DNA of 64,000 nt. Origin: Saprolegnia diclina VS20. Lineage: Eukaryota; Oomycota; Saprolegniomycetes; Saprolegniales; Saprolegniaceae. The notes below the pieces were generated by a model that did not search any database, was not told the DNA's origin, and was given only the letters and a program-made list of their open reading frames with translations. The translations under genes and the position numbers were made by a program. The stretch covers positions 487,198 to 551,197 of the forward strand of contig NW_008246097.1 in the NCBI RefSeq assembly GCF_000281045.1. Direction: 5' to 3'. This document shows positions 53,450-64,000 of this stretch, piece after piece. The first letter of the stretch is position 1; the number at the start of each line of letters is the position of its first letter.

Positions 53450-54170
53450 TTAGAAGCGGCGCTGGACGTGGCTCATAAACTCGGAGCGCGTGCGCGGGTC
53501 CGACTGGAAGCAGCCGAGGACGGAGCTCGTGACCGTGGACGCGCCGCTCTTTTCGACACCGCGCATCGTCATGCACATGTGCGTGGCTTCAATCACGACG
53601 CCGACGCCGAGTGCTCCGATGGCCTTCATGAGGCCCTGCGCGATCTCGATCGTGAGGCGTTCCTGGACCTGGAGGCGGCGGGCAAAGACGTCCGAGATGC
53701 GCGCGAGCTTGCTCAGGCCGAGCACCTTGCCGTTCGGGATGTAGCCAATGTGCACCTTGCCCACGAACGGGACCATGTGGTGCTCGCAGAGCGAGTAGAG
53801 CTCAATGTCGCGGACGATGACCATCTCCGAGTAGTCTTCGGTAAAGACGGCGTCGTTCAAGACGTCTTCCAGCGTCTGCGTATAGCCCTTGGTGCAGTAG
53901 AGGAGCGCCTTGGCCATGCGCATCGGCGTCTTCACGAGGCCCTCGCGGTTGACATCTTCGCCCAAGCACTATTCCATATGGCATGTTAGCATCAACTCGC
54001 ATGCAGCAGCGTTGCTCTACCTCGAGGAGCACCTTGACGGCCGCGGCCATCTTCTCGAGCTTCTCCTTGTCGTTGAGGTGGTCGTCCTTGGAGCGGACCG
54101 ACTTGGTCGTCGTGAGCGTCGTAATGGAAGTCGCGTTGGTCGTAGCAGCACCGGGAGCCATCGTCGACAT
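53450..54170 (-). CDS. FolE/GCH1: GTP cyclohydrolase I
   Basis: About 222 residues in two exons. It catalyses the first step of folate and tetrahydrobiopterin synthesis, GTP to dihydroneopterin triphosphate. Visible motifs: [40 protein letters not shown] (zinc Cys and His), [40 protein letters not shown] (second zinc Cys), and a C-terminal [12 protein letters not shown]. The N-terminal ~45 residues are Ala/Thr-rich and not conserved. The intron at about 53969-54020 (GTAGAGC...GAATAG) joins VKVLLE to CLGEDVN. It is convergent with NSUN6, with stops 104 bp apart. Confidence 0.96.
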
Positions 54171-55290
54171 GAGCTGGCAAATTGACAAATGGACAAATCC
54201 TCGTGGATGTCCGGCGCTCTCCTTCACGGGGTTCAAGCCCAAGTGATGCCGGCCCACGACCGCATTCCGGATAATTTGCAAAATATTATTTCGGATTTCA
54301 CGCTATTTTTAGAATAAAACGACGCGCACCAGCCTTTGACGACAGAGGCACCACACGTTTATTTTAAATAAATTATGACTATTTAAATGAAAGCAGCTCA
54401 ACACAGTGTACTTTTCAAGCGTTTTAAACAGAAGAAAGGTGTAGCGAATCGGCATCCTGCTGAGCACGTGCCCGTGCGCGTCCGTAGTGGTGCATGATTC
54501 AATCATGTCGATATGAAGATACTATGATACCGCAGGACGGCTATGATTGGCCCCGTGTGACGTGCCACGGCGTGATTGGCGCATTCGTTTTATACAGTGT
54601 TTTAAACGGTTTGATACGGGGTGGAGCAGTATCCGGACGATTTCGAGAGATTCCCACCATCCCACTGGAGCACAGCAGCACGACGCAGCAAAGAAGTCCT
54701 ATCACCGGGACAGACGAATTGGTGATAAGTGATCGCACTTCGAGCTCCACGCTGCAGGGACAGCGCCCACGGTCTTCCGAGCGTGATATCTGGTCGTCTT
54801 TCGAGGAGCTTGAAAAAAGTATGCTGGAAGCCCATCGACTTCCACGTGGTTTACAGTGCCCCACGGTGAGGTGTATGCGAAACCCAAGTGAAAAACAGCC
54901 TATTTCACACAGCGCATCTGCGCCACTTCAAGTTGGCTTGGCGAGTCCCTTGCGCACACCACCGATACCGCCGATCATTGTCGACGCAGCTAAAGTATGA
55001 TAGGCTGCAGCGTGCAGCTGACGCTGTCGTTTAATCGACTACTCCCTCAATGCGGTGCTGATGACGATTCTGTCGGCGCCGGCGATCGTCAGCAACCGGA
55101 ATTCATCCGCGATCCCAAATTTGCAAACACATTTGCAAACACAATAGGCCGGAGTCCGGATACGACAAATCCGGATAAGCGGCTTTTCGGAGTTGGGACA
55201 AAATTATTCGGACAAAATCCATGGGACAAAATCCCCGGAGGCGACCCGGAGCGAGCGAAAAACAATCCAACTTCGTTGACCAAGTTCTCG
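54171..55290. other. Long upstream interval with a possible small gene
   Basis: The first 250 bp are AT-rich (for example TTTATTTTAAATAAATTATG near 54360). Two inverted CCAAT boxes (TGATTGG at 54544-54550 and GTGATTGG at 54572-54579) mark a probable promoter. A plus-strand frame of 168 codons (54494-55000, Ser/Pro/Thr-rich, ending near PLRTPPIPPIIVDAAKV) follows. It could be a small gene or 5' exons of the TOM1/THH1-like gene, but neither can be proven. Confidence 0.3.
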
Positions 55291-56391
55291 ATGGGGATGG
55301 TCGCTCCGTGGGCGTCGGCCGGGAACGAGACGTCTGCGGCCGAAGCCAACCGCCGCGCCTTCGCAGTCACAGGCTTCTTCTACGTGTGTGTATTCGCACT
55401 CAGTGTCGTCCAGCTGGTCCGCAACTGCAAGAGCTACGCTGCCTGGACTCAGCAAAAGGTGGCGCATGCGATCCTCGTGCTCTTGGCCTTGACCCGCGCC
55501 GTCTTCCTCCTCGCCGTGGGCGTGAACGACTGGTGCCACGTAGCTGGCACGGGCGTGCTATCGCCAGCGTGCGAAGCCAACGGTATCGAACGCCAGCTCT
55601 TTTACGCCGCGGACGAGCTGCCCAACCTGCTCTTCTTCTCTCTCTACCTCCTCATGGGCCTCTTCTGGGCTGAAGTGTACTACAATGCGACGGACCAAGT
55701 TGACTTTTTCAGCTACGTCGTCAAACCCACGGCCATGACACTCCATGTGTGCGCGTACATCCTCCAGATTGCGCTCTGGGTGCTCTACGCCGACCCGTGG
55801 CGATCGGAAGGTACAACGCCATCGTCGATCGCACGAGCTCCCGGTGTTTCTTCTTAGATCACTACATTGGTCGTGGCTACGCAGCGTACACAACCACCAT
55901 GTTTAGCATCGTCACGCTGGCGTTCCTTGTCTACGGGCGCCTCGCCTACATCGAGCTTCGGTACGCCTCCTTCGTCATGTGCTCAGCATGGCATGCTCGC
56001 CATTAGGTCGGTGCCGGTGGATCTGGGCGTGCGCTCCAAGAAACTGAAAGAGGTGACGCGCATGACTGTTGTTTGCACGACGTGCTTTACGAGCCGGTCG
56101 CTACTCGTCATCTACCTCGCGCAAGACCACGTGCAGCTCGGCACGCACCTCTCGTGGGGCGTCATTCTCCTCTTCTACGCGCTCCTCGAGCTCCTCCCGA
56201 TCGGCGTCATCCTTCACTTCCACCGCCGGTTTCCTCGGCCATCAACGACGAGTGTCGAGAACAAGGTCTTGTACCGGTTCTTGCCCGACGACGACGATGT
56301 CTACGGTATCGAGGACGGCGGCATCGTGGCCTGCGAGGCGCCGCTTCTGGCCGACACGGACGACTCGGACGATAGCAGCGGCAACATTTAA
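55291..56391 (+). CDS. TOM1/THH1-family seven-transmembrane protein
   Basis: About 335 residues in three exons. Seven membrane segments are seen, from RRAFAVTGFFYVCVFALSVV and KVAHAILVLLALTRAVFLLA to LLFYALLELLPIGVILHFHR. Diagnostic stretches are WTQQKVAHAIL, ELPNLLFFSLYLLMGLFWAE with VYYNA, HVCAYILQIALWVLY and RSKKLKEVTRMTVVCTTCFT. Plant TOM1/TOM3 are tonoplast proteins interacting with small GTPases; the wider family includes GPCR-like proteins. Introns at about 55810-55856 and 55962-56006 keep frame. The C-terminus is acidic (DDDDVYGIEDGG). The chosen start ATG 55291 precedes a short N-glycosylation-like NETSA segment; the frame is open further upstream. It stops 15 bp from the convergent phosphatase gene. 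Confidence 0.85.
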
Positions 56392-56406
56392 CAACATGAA
56401 AACTAA

Positions 56407-57721
56407 CTAAATCGGCGTGTAGTCGCGGCGCTTGAACTGGTGGATGCGGCGGTACGCCGAGTGCATCGCAAAGACGGTGCAGAGCACGAGCGCCGCACAC
56501 ATGATGAGCGACGTCAGCGAGTCCTCGACCGGGTCGCTTCCGAAATGCATGTTCTTCACCTTCTTGACCGGGTGGTACGCGCAGAGCGTCTCCCACGACG
56601 ACGTCGCCGCCACGTGCGCGTCGAGAATACCGCGAAACTCGTCCATAGGACAGTCGAGCGCGCTGCATTTGCCGAGCTGCACGGGCGCTCGGCCCGTGAG
56701 CGGCGACCACAGAAACGTGCGCACCAGCTGGCGACCGTTCTCTTCGTGGAGCTCAAAGTACATGGTCGTCGCGGGCGGTAGCGCGGTCGTATTGAATCCC
56801 GGGGCACGGGCCTCGCCCGGCATTTCAAAGCGCCAGTCCAAGAGCAGTCCCATGCCGTGCAAGAGCTCGCGGTGCCCCGTGTACGCGTAAAACTTGTACG
56901 GCGACGACGGGCTCACGGGTGCGAGGTTGGCGAGGAGCATCGCGGGAAAGCCGCCCATGTAGTACGTCACTTGGCGCGGCGTCCCGAGGAAGCGCTCCAT
57001 GCGCTGCGTGAGCGCGAGCTCTTGCAGCTCTTGGTACATGGGGTCTGTGAGCCCGAGCGTCGGCGGCAGGCCCTCGAGCCGGTCGAGCTTAGACATGTCG
57101 GCAAGCACATTGAGGCTCGTGATCGTATCCGTGCCCGAAAGATCCGTGCCACACACCTTCGAGAGGGATTGCACGAGCGGCGCGTGGGCTTTTAGCAGCG
57201 CCTTTCCGCGCGTCGCGCTATAGGCGGCCAAGTCGGCGCTGAGCGTCTCGGCGCACGGGCCATCCGTGACGCCAAACTCAAACTCGTTGGACGCGAGCTG
57301 CATGACGATCGGGATCGGGTTGGGGAACGGGAGGTTGCTGTTGACACTCGGGTAGAGCCCGTACCCAAACGTCGTCGCGCTCTGGCCGCAGCTCATTGCG
57401 GCGTCGGCGCGAAAGTACGTCTCGAAATGGCGCTTCTGCTTGAACGTCGGCGAGAGGAAGTGCGCGCTGTCGACGTACACGGACCGCGTGTGCTGACCGG
57501 CGGCGTACATCTGGCGCATGCCAGCGTCCGTGAGCTGCATGAAAGGCACGCCGTACTTGTCAAAGTTGGCTGCGTTCTTGGGACAGAGGATCGGGGCGGC
57601 GTCGCTGGGCGCGCGGTTACCATGGTTGGTCAAGGCCACAACAGCGCGAAGCGACGAGCTACGAGCGCATGAGCGTTGTGGCACAGACCGTCGTCGTCTC
57701 CTACCTTGCTGCGTTGGCCAT
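56407..57721 (-). CDS. Histidine acid phosphatase (clade 2), divergent active site, membrane-anchored
   Basis: About 420 residues in two exons; exon 1 (MANAAS) joins SSLRAVVALTNHGNRAPSDA over a 43-bp intron. The fold follows histidine acid phosphatases: QLTDAGMRQMYAAGQHTRSV, SPTFKQKRHFETYFRADAAM, and a C-terminal YTGHRELLHGMGLLLDW. A hydrophobic segment near the end (SLIMCAALVLCTVFAMHSAY) should anchor it, with a short basic tail (FKRRDYTPI). The usual RHGxRxP motif reads NHGNRAP: the catalytic His and second Arg remain, but the first Arg is Asn. The partner HD motif reads HR. No cleavable signal peptide is obvious. Reduced or altered activity is likely. Confidence 0.82.
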
Positions 57722-59202
57722 GGTCAAACTGAAAATGGTTCCGAAAATCTTCAGGTTGAGGTTGGGTCGTTTCACTTGAAATGAAATTATTACTTACAAA
57801 CATCAAGCTATATATTAAATCGGGCGAAAAAGTATCCAAAAGCAAACTCGTGTCATTCTTTTTTCGCCTCAACGGAGCGATCTTCGGCAGGTCTCGTCAG
57901 GCCCAGTGGCCAGCGCAAGACCAAGTCGGCACAGCACCACCCGTTGGCGGCCCAAACTAGAGTGGATGGACGCGGATCTGATCCACCCAAACCTGTGGTC
58001 GATTGTGAAGGTAACCACTTTCGAGTGCTTCGATTTCCAAGCACCGACTTCGAATCCAGTCTCTAATTCCTCCTTCCATAGTGAAAGTTCCTGCATTTCT
58101 TGATGGCTTCATCTCTGCGGGTGGTTCCAACGGTTGACATTATGAAATTGACTACAAATCGACTGGAAACCACATCCCAACCGTGATGTCGCGACCAGAT
58201 CTTGCCGCCCAAGAGCTTCCTTTGACGACGACCACGACGCTGCATACCCATACAGGAGGAAGCTGCCGGAGTGATGTCCGCACACACCCAGATATCGACA
58301 CTGGCCGCGTCACAGCTGCCACTCGCGCCTGGTCACAGGAATCGAATCTCGGCGAAACGAATCTGCGCCGCACACACTATTTCGAGCCACGCACGAGACC
58401 AACACGCGAGCCAAACGCTTTAAGTCGCTGTGACGAACCCCTTAGATCGACTGCAAAAGTTACGAAACAGCCAAGGCTGCATATAAGACCGGCGCCACCC
58501 AGGGGACATAATACCACGTAATTGTGATGCGAGGCGGTGCCCAAGTTAAATACGAGAAGACTAGACACCGAGACAGGAGTTCGTCGACTTGTTCATTCGC
58601 CGGCTGCTTAGATATAAGACCAAGGGCGATGATAACAAATAACATGACGAGGTGCTCCGTGTTTTGCTTGCAGTCGTTGCTCCATGGTGGCGTTAGGCTG
58701 GTTTGGACTTGGCAAGAAGAGAATGCGGAGCCAACCACTGTGGCCATTAATGTGCGTCTGGGATTCGCGCGTTCCTGCCTCAAAGAAGATACTTTGTCGC
58801 GGATTCAACCTGGTTCTGGAGGTGCCACATTAAAGTGGGCGGTCTCTTCACCACGTGAGCGTGTACAGTTGGCGTGTATTCTCCATGGACGGGAAAATAC
58901 ACTTTAGATTTCACCAAAGGCGCTGGTCTCCACGAGCGCTAACGCTGAGATTATGCATGGGGTGCTGCTTCCTGGAATGGAAGGTGTGCGCCAAAAAATT
59001 CAGAGTTTAATTTCGGCACCTTCGATTTTGATGCCACTTTGGTTCGCTCATTCGAATCGAAATGCCGAATTTAGGAGCGAGGGGCAACCGATTGCATGAT
59101 TGGTCAAAATCGTGGGGGTTCTGAAATTGTGCGGTGGGGATTGGCTGATACGACGGGATTTTCGAAGAGCTCACCTCCTCCCTCGGCCCATTCGAAATTG
59201 GC
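57722..59202. other. Intergenic interval of about 1.5 kb
   Basis: No gene is supported. Base composition is less GC-rich than the coding regions. Two inverted CCAAT boxes (ATTGG at 59099-59103 and 59140-59144) lie 60-105 bp before the SR-protein start. A minus-strand frame at 58460-58783 has a hydrophobic stretch (LVMLFVIIALGLIS) but no other support. Confidence 0.4.
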
Positions 59203-59856
59203 ATGGGCCGTAGCAGAAGTCGTTCCCGAACCCGCTCGCGCAGCCGAAGCCACGGCCGCCGCCACCGCGGCCGTGACCGTAGCCGTGACCGCAGTCGCGA
59301 CCGTAGCCGTGACCGCAGCCGCCGCCGTGATGACGACCGCCGCCGTCCCGCGCCGGAGCCGGCGAGCCTCCTCGTCCGTGGCATCCCGCAAAACACGACG
59401 CCCGAGGATCTTCGCAAGGCGTTCACGCGCCGCGAGGGCGACATCCGGGACGCCTACATCCCGAAGGACCACATGACGGGCGAGCACCGTGGCTTCGCCT
59501 TCATCGAGTTTGCCGACATTCGTGAGGCCCGCGAGGTCAAGCACCAGATGGACCGCACACAGTTTATGGGTGTTGAAATCGGCGTCCTTTTCGCCAAGGA
59601 GCGCCGCAAGACGCCAGAGCAGATGCGTCGGCAGGAAGCCATCGATGCCCGCGCGCGCGACCGTCGCAGCCGCAGCCCCGATCGTCGCAACAGCAGCCGC
59701 GATCGCCTTCGTCGCTCGAAATCGCGCTCGCCGTCGCGGTCGCCGTCTCGTGAAAAAGCGCGTCGCAGCCAAAGCGGCAGCCCTGCCAAGCGCAAGAACT
59801 CATTCGGTATGGTCTCATCATCGCCTTCAGGAGGCGCTCATAATGTCCTGTGCTAG
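59203..59856 (+). CDS. SR-type splicing factor with one RRM
   Basis: About 217 residues: an N-terminal Arg/Ser domain (MGRSRSRSRTRSRSRSHGRR then RDRS repeats), one RNA-recognition motif and a C-terminal RS domain (RSKSRSPSRSPSREKARRSQ). The RRM has RNP2 SLLVRGIP and RNP1 HRGFAFIEF, with the helix TPEDLRKAFTRREGDIRDA. The arrangement RS-RRM-RS resembles SCL/SRSF10-type factors. Such proteins select splice sites in the nucleus, which fits a genome full of mini-introns. The stop may be 59856 or, if a short GTATGG...GCTAG segment is spliced out, TAA at 59859-59861. Confidence 0.9.
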   Translation: MGRSRSRSRTRSRSRSHGRRHRGRDRSRDRSRDRSRDRSRRRDDDRRRPAPEPASLLVRGIPQNTTPEDLRKAFTRREGDIRDAYIPKDHMTGEHRGFAFIEFADIREAREVKHQMDRTQFMGVEIGVLFAKERRKTPEQMRRQEAIDARARDRRSRSPDRRNSSRDRLRRSKSRSPSRSPSREKARRSQSGSPAKRKNSFGMVSSSPSGGAHNVLC

Positions 59857-60171
59857 AGTAATGCGGATGCACCCACTTCGTACACTACGCAGCATTGTGT
59901 TGTTGGTCGCACCACCTCTCAAACCGTGTGTAGATGCGCACGCGTCAAGGCTTCGTTAACTTGATGATCCAAGAAGAGTGTGTCTTATCATGAGTGTTCA
60001 AGTCCTTGGGCATGGACGACGTACGTGCAAGGAAGATGGTCAAGCGCGAAGCACGCGCATCAGGATGCCCAAGGCAAAGGTGCACACGTCAAGCGCAATT
60101 CCGCTGCTTAGTACGTAGACACACAAGCAGCCTCGACGAGTCATATTAAGCACCAATATCGACCGTATGCG
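59857..60171. other. Convergent intergenic interval
   Basis: A 315-bp 3'-3' gap between the SR gene and MOCS1A. No coding sequence or obvious structure is seen. Confidence 0.4.
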
Positions 60172-61458
60172 CTAGCCGCCAATGAGGATCATGGGCCGGT
60201 TCTTGGCGCTGGCAATGCCATACATGTCGCCGTGGCCGCCGAGCGCGAACTTTTTCCGCTTCACCGCGGCCTGCACAATGAGCCGGAGCTCGTCGTCCGA
60301 GAAGCCCGCGCGGAGAGCGTCGCGGAGACTCACTTCCGTGTGGCCAAACAAACAGACCTTGAGGTTGCCGTCGGCCGTGAGCCGGAGCCGGTTGCAGCCA
60401 CCGCAAAAGTGCTCGCTCATGCTCGTGATAAAGCCGAATCGACCGCGCGCGCCGTCGATCGCGTACGCCTTGGCCGTGTCGTGGTCGTCGTCGGCGAGCT
60501 TGCGCGTCCGCAGCGGGAACGCCTCTTCGATGCGCGTGAGCATCTCGCGGTACGGTACAAACGTGCGATCGCTCCACTGGTTGCTGTCGAACGGCATCCA
60601 CTCGATGAAGCGGACATCGATTGGCTTGTCGATCGTCAGCGCGACAAAGTCCGCCACTTCGGACAAGTTGAAGTCGCGCATGACGACGCAGTTGATCTTG
60701 ACGGGCACGGATGACGTGGCCGCCGCCACTTCGATCGCCGCCATGACCCGCGCAAAGCCTTTCCGGCGCGTAATGTGCTCAAACTTGCGTGCGTCCAGCG
60801 TATCGAGCGAGATGTTGAGCCGCGTGTGGAGCGCTGTGAGCGCCGACGAGTGTTTTGGTAGCGCGATGCCGTTGGTCGTGACGCCAACCGACGCGATGCC
60901 GGGAATCGCATGCAGCGCCTGCGTCAGCGGGATTATGTCCTTGCGCAGGAGCGGCTACGACAGTCATAGAAGCGTGAGCTCTCCGTGCACGACGCAAGAC
61001 GTACTTCGCCGCCCGTGAGCCGAAGCTTTGTGACGCCATGGGCCGCAAAGAGCGATGCGAGCCGGACGATTTCGTCGGTCGTGAGCATGTTGTCGTGAGG
61101 CTGCAATGGCACCCCGTCGGCTGGCATGCAGTACTGGCACCGGAGGTTGCAGCGCTCCGTGAGCGAAATACGCAGACAGGTATGCACGCGCCCAAAGGTA
61201 TCAACGAGGTTGTCTTCCTTCTCCTGATCCATAATGTGTGAGACGTCCGTTGAGCGAAGCGCTGCACTGTACCGCGGCTTGTAGCTGCGCGACGAGCGCC
61301 CGCATGGCCGCCACGTTGTCTTCGGTCGATGGCGCTGCTGGCTCGCCCGAAGCGCGTACAAAGTCTGCAAGAGACGGACCGGCCTGGAGCCTTGAGCGGC
61401 GCGGCGTGACGTGCGTCGCGGTCGAGAGCGCGCGCTGGAGGAACCGCGCGGCCATCAT
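60172..61458 (-). CDS. MOCS1A: GTP 3',8-cyclase (MOCS1A/MoaA), molybdenum cofactor synthesis
   Basis: About 394 residues in three exons. It is a radical-SAM enzyme that starts molybdopterin synthesis from GTP. A presequence-like N-terminus ([20 protein letters not shown]) suggests mitochondrial import. The first iron-sulfur motif is [39 protein letters not shown] follows. [20 protein letters not shown] and [14 protein letters not shown] come next. The second cluster motif is [20 protein letters not shown]. The C-terminus is the conserved Gly-Gly (PMILIGG) needed for activity. Introns at about 61223-61274 and 60957-61004 are in frame. No MOCS1B/MoaC part is fused. Confidence 0.95.
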
Positions 61459-62634
61459 CGCGACAAATCAGATGGAGAAATCCGGATGCGATCGTCCGGA
61501 AGGTTCCGCCGCCAAAAACCTTGCTTTTTGTATGAAGCGAGGGGTCGGGTTGTGCTTGCCGTTTGGTGCAATGTCAGTGTTGTTACGGTATATTTGGAAC
61601 ATTCACGCGACGTTTTACGGTATGATGCTTCGGTAATCTCGACAAAAACCCAGATTTTCGGTAGAAACGGTGTGTCGTTTAGGAGAAACCAGAACGGAAA
61701 TATCGCACCTGCACTCTCCAAGCACACTGCTCCAAGCACGCTATCCCAGCACGGCATCAACACTTGAGTACGCGGCACCGTGGACAAGCTATCCAGACTT
61801 CGCGGATACACAGCAAAATAGAAGCTTGCGTCTCGGGGTCCATGCTGCAACCCAGTTAGCGACAAAAACGCCCTCCTCGTGTCATTTTCGCTCCACGCAT
61901 TATGGAGACGTACGTTGCCATTGAATGACTTGTTCAATCTCACTATTGATGCTGGATAACCTCCTATGTCCGTAGCCGCTTCGCAGGAAAGCGTCGTTTT
62001 GAATGGTTTAGCTCCAAGCCGTATTTTATAACACAGTTGACATCAACCATCGCGATGTTCGCAACCTTTTGGACTACCCTCAAGGCAATTCTCGTGACGT
62101 AGTGGGCCAAAGCGCCTGAACCCCGTTCGGAGCCACGTCGCTCAGTGCATGCCAAGCGTGCTAGTTTGCACGGTTGCGTTGGTTTGTTCAATCCCGTGTG
62201 AACGAGCAGAATTCGCCACTCCCCGTGCTCCCGTACGAGCGACTCGGTGCGTGGGGCGACGGGTTGCCAGAAGAAAGAGGGCAGTTGTCTCCGTGCTGCA
62301 ATCTAATTAGGGTGCGATTGCGTAGTTGCTTGCCTCATCATGACGGCCTTTTCTTCTCGTGCGGCAGCTTTCCGAGCTCACTTCAATCTTCGTGGACCCA
62401 AGATCGCCGTCCATCTTGAAGTTTCCATGACGTTCACGTGAGCATATATCCTAATTAGGCCTCCGCCCACCTGGTCCAACATCCTAATTCGGTCCTTTTT
62501 GCATTGGACCATATAAAAAGTCCGAATTTCGATTGCCGCAACTTGGCGTTTGCGTCATCGTGTACGTAAGCACCAAAGGTCATTTTCGGTGCCGGTCACT
62601 TGCGAATTGACCGCCAAGGACACGGACGACGACC
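61459..62634. promoter_or_regulatory. Divergent region with TATA and CCAAT elements before the sterol oxidase
   Basis: A gap of about 1.2 kb between MOCS1A (minus) and the sterol oxidase (plus). An ATTGG box (62504-62508) directly followed by TATAAAAA (62513-62520) lies about 120 bp upstream of ATG 62635 and is the clearest core promoter in the window. CCTAATTAGG (62450-62459) and CCTAATTCGG (62483-62492) form a near-repeat 33 bp apart just upstream. No gene is supported in the rest. Confidence 0.5.
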
Positions 62635-63626
62635 ATGACGATGATGGCTTCGGCGCTCGACTGGATCGAACGCTACGACAACCTCGACCTGCTCGAGCCC
62701 TACTGGGCAGCGCTCCAAGCGCGTTGCTCGGACTTTACCATCTACTTTTGGTGCACGGTGACACTCTCGACGCTGGCGCTCTTTGGCGGCTCGCTCGTCT
62801 ACGCCCTCATGGACGCCACGCCCGCGCTGCGCAAGTACAAGATCCAGCCGACAAAGCCTCCGACCATCGCGCTCTACCTGCGCTGCCTCAAGCTCGCAGT
62901 CGGGAACCACCTCCTTATCCACATGGGCTTGCTCTACGTCAACTTGCCGCTCATGCAGTGGCTCGGCATCTCGGTCTCGTCGCCGCTTCCCAAGCCGTAA
63001 GCCATCACGACAGCGTGCATCTCGGTACTCATCCTACGCATAGGTCGACAATCGCGCTCCAGTTTCTCGCGTGCATGCTCGCGGAAGACTTTTGCTTTTA
63101 TTGGTGCCATCGCTTCTTGCATTGGAAGCGCATTTACAAGCACGTGCACAAAGGTATGTACAGATTTTCTAGTTGTCGTCTGAGATCTGAGATCTGAGTT
63201 GGAAATCTAGTGCACCACGAGTACCGCGCACCGTTTGGGCTCACGGCCGTGTACACGCATCCGCTCGAAGAGCTTTTGACGACGGGCGCGACGATGGCGG
63301 GCCCGCTCCTCGTGTGCCGGCACATGCTGCCAATCTGGATCTGGACGACGTACCGCTTGCTCGAGACGATCGACTCGCACTCGGGGTTTGAGTTCCCGCT
63401 GGCGCCCGGCCATTTGATCCCGATTCTGAGCGGTACGCTGCGTCACGACTACCACCACGAAAAGTTCGACTGCAACTTTGGCTCAATGTTTTCGTTCTGG
63501 GACTGGGTCTGCGGCACAGACGCCGCGTTCCGCGAGCTTCAGCGCGCCAAGGCGGCCAAGGGCGAACCGTGTTGGCTTGATGTCTTCGACTACTTGACAC
63601 CAGCTGCCAAGACCAAGACCGTGTAG
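62635..63626 (+). CDS. Sterol C4-methyl oxidase (ERG25/MSMO1-like), fatty acid hydroxylase family
   Basis: About 296 residues in three exons. It is an ER-membrane di-iron oxygenase that removes C4 methyl groups in sterol synthesis. Histidine clusters are visible: FYWCHRFLHWKRIYKHVHK, followed directly by VHHEYRAPFGLTAVYTHP, and later LRHDYHHEKFDCNFGSMF, SFWDWVCGTD. Several hydrophobic segments precede them (FTIYFWCTVTLSTLALFGGS, LLIHMGLLYVNLPLMQWL). Introns at about 62999-63043 (GTAAGCC...CATAG) and 63154-63210 keep frame; the second contains a GAGATCT triplication. If the organism makes sterols this is a pathway gene; a related alkane or fatty acid hydroxylase is the alternative. Confidence 0.88.
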
Positions 63627-63673
63627 CGTCAAAGGTTGAAAAATGATGTTTTTGTTCGTCCTTCGAGTGTTAT

Positions 63674-64000
63674 CTAGTGCGCAGGCGTGTCCGGGTACAC
63701 CGTTAGCAGGCCTTCCTTGCGTATGTGCACGTATTGATCTCCGTTCGAGGTCATTTTCATCCAGCGTATGGGACGTACCGGGGATCTGCTTGAGCGCCGC
63801 GGTGGCAAAGGCAATGTCCGGGTTGCTCGCCGACCTGCTATTGCTGAACTCGACAAAATGAAAGTTGTTGAAGCGCCGGCGCCGCATCGGATCGTCAAAG
63901 TCGCACATCGTACCCCACGGTCCGTCGCCAACGCCAACCATAATGATGGCTACATCGTTAGTGAGTTGTGGTGAGATGCGCATGCAAACGCTTCCGTTCG
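63674..64000 (-). CDS. Copine/RGLG-type VWA protein, C-terminal fragment
   Basis: Partial; the 5' part lies beyond the right edge. The visible exons encode the conserved C-terminus of the copine (vWA-like) domain: IIMVGVGDGPWGTMCDFDDP, then RFNNFHFVEF, DIAFATAALKQIP and DQYVHIRKEGLLTVYPDTPA with a stop at 63674-63676. A 40-bp intron (GTACGTCC...CGGAG) precedes the last exon, and another acceptor is near 63950. Copines bind membranes in response to calcium; the plant RGLG relatives are E3 ligases. Which subgroup applies depends on the missing part. Confidence 0.85.

Noticed and set aside
61455..61943. 162-codon minus-strand ORF upstream of MOCS1A
   Set aside because: It ends in the MOCS1A start region, has no conserved motif and probably reflects 5' UTR/promoter sequence.

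Overview
The window looks like gene-dense nuclear DNA from a flagellated, intron-bearing eukaryote, most likely an oomycete (a water mould close to Saprolegnia, Achlya or Aphanomyces). This is inference, from GC-rich coding sequence, intergenic gaps often under 100 bp, and spliceosomal introns almost all 42-57 bp long with GTAC/GTGC donors and TAG acceptors. It also rests on the gene content: the BBSome regulator LZTFL1, a dynein-tail protein and a kinesin (cilia and microtubules), FYVE, PX and DUSP domain combinations, and a TOM1/THH1-type membrane protein. There is one 340-bp assembly gap (16777-17116). No mobile element, CRISPR array, rRNA or convincing tRNA was found.

Layout. 0-5 kb: an OTUD6-type deubiquitinase faces NEMF/Rqc2 (ribosome quality control). 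5-12 kb: two unrecognised genes whose 3' coding ends overlap, then LZTFL1 and a MINDY-3 deubiquitinase converging. 12-17 kb: a FYVE+DUSP protein and a BRCT-containing family-X DNA polymerase (Pol lambda type), then a gene broken by the assembly gap. 17.6-25.6 kb: one ~2,560-residue rabconnectin-3/DmX-like protein with an internal PDZ and a C-terminal C2 domain. 26-33 kb: a POT-like transporter, a YwbE+RanBP2-zinc-finger protein, a PX protein, a putative TRAPP adaptor and a short lipin. 33.6-38.1 kb: an unusual chromatin-type protein combining an INO80-like SNF2 module that has lost its ATPase motifs with C2H2 fingers, two CXXC fingers and an FHA domain. 38.5-43.6 kb: a dynein heavy-chain tail protein without motor, the PP4 catalytic subunit and a kinesin. 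44.5-50.6 kb: a PFK-2/FBPase-2 with a disabled phosphatase half, ribosomal protein eL6, a UBE2J2-type E2 and a multi-pass membrane protein. 51.7-64 kb: NSUN6, GTP cyclohydrolase I, a TOM1/THH1 7TM protein, a divergent histidine acid phosphatase, an SR splicing factor, MOCS1A/MoaA, a sterol C4-methyl oxidase, and the 3' end of a copine/RGLG gene.

The genes are a typical mixed eukaryotic neighbourhood rather than an operon or defence island. The most unusual items are protein architectures: the INO80-like pseudo-ATPase with CXXC and FHA domains, the motor-less dynein tail, the phosphatase-dead PFKFB, and the PDZ/C2-bearing rabconnectin. Regulatory structure worth noting includes a repeated octamer oriented toward both genes of a divergent pair, and paired CCAAT boxes about 30-40 bp apart in front of several genes. 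All exon-intron structures were read by eye from reading frames and splice signals, so each boundary should be treated as a prediction.
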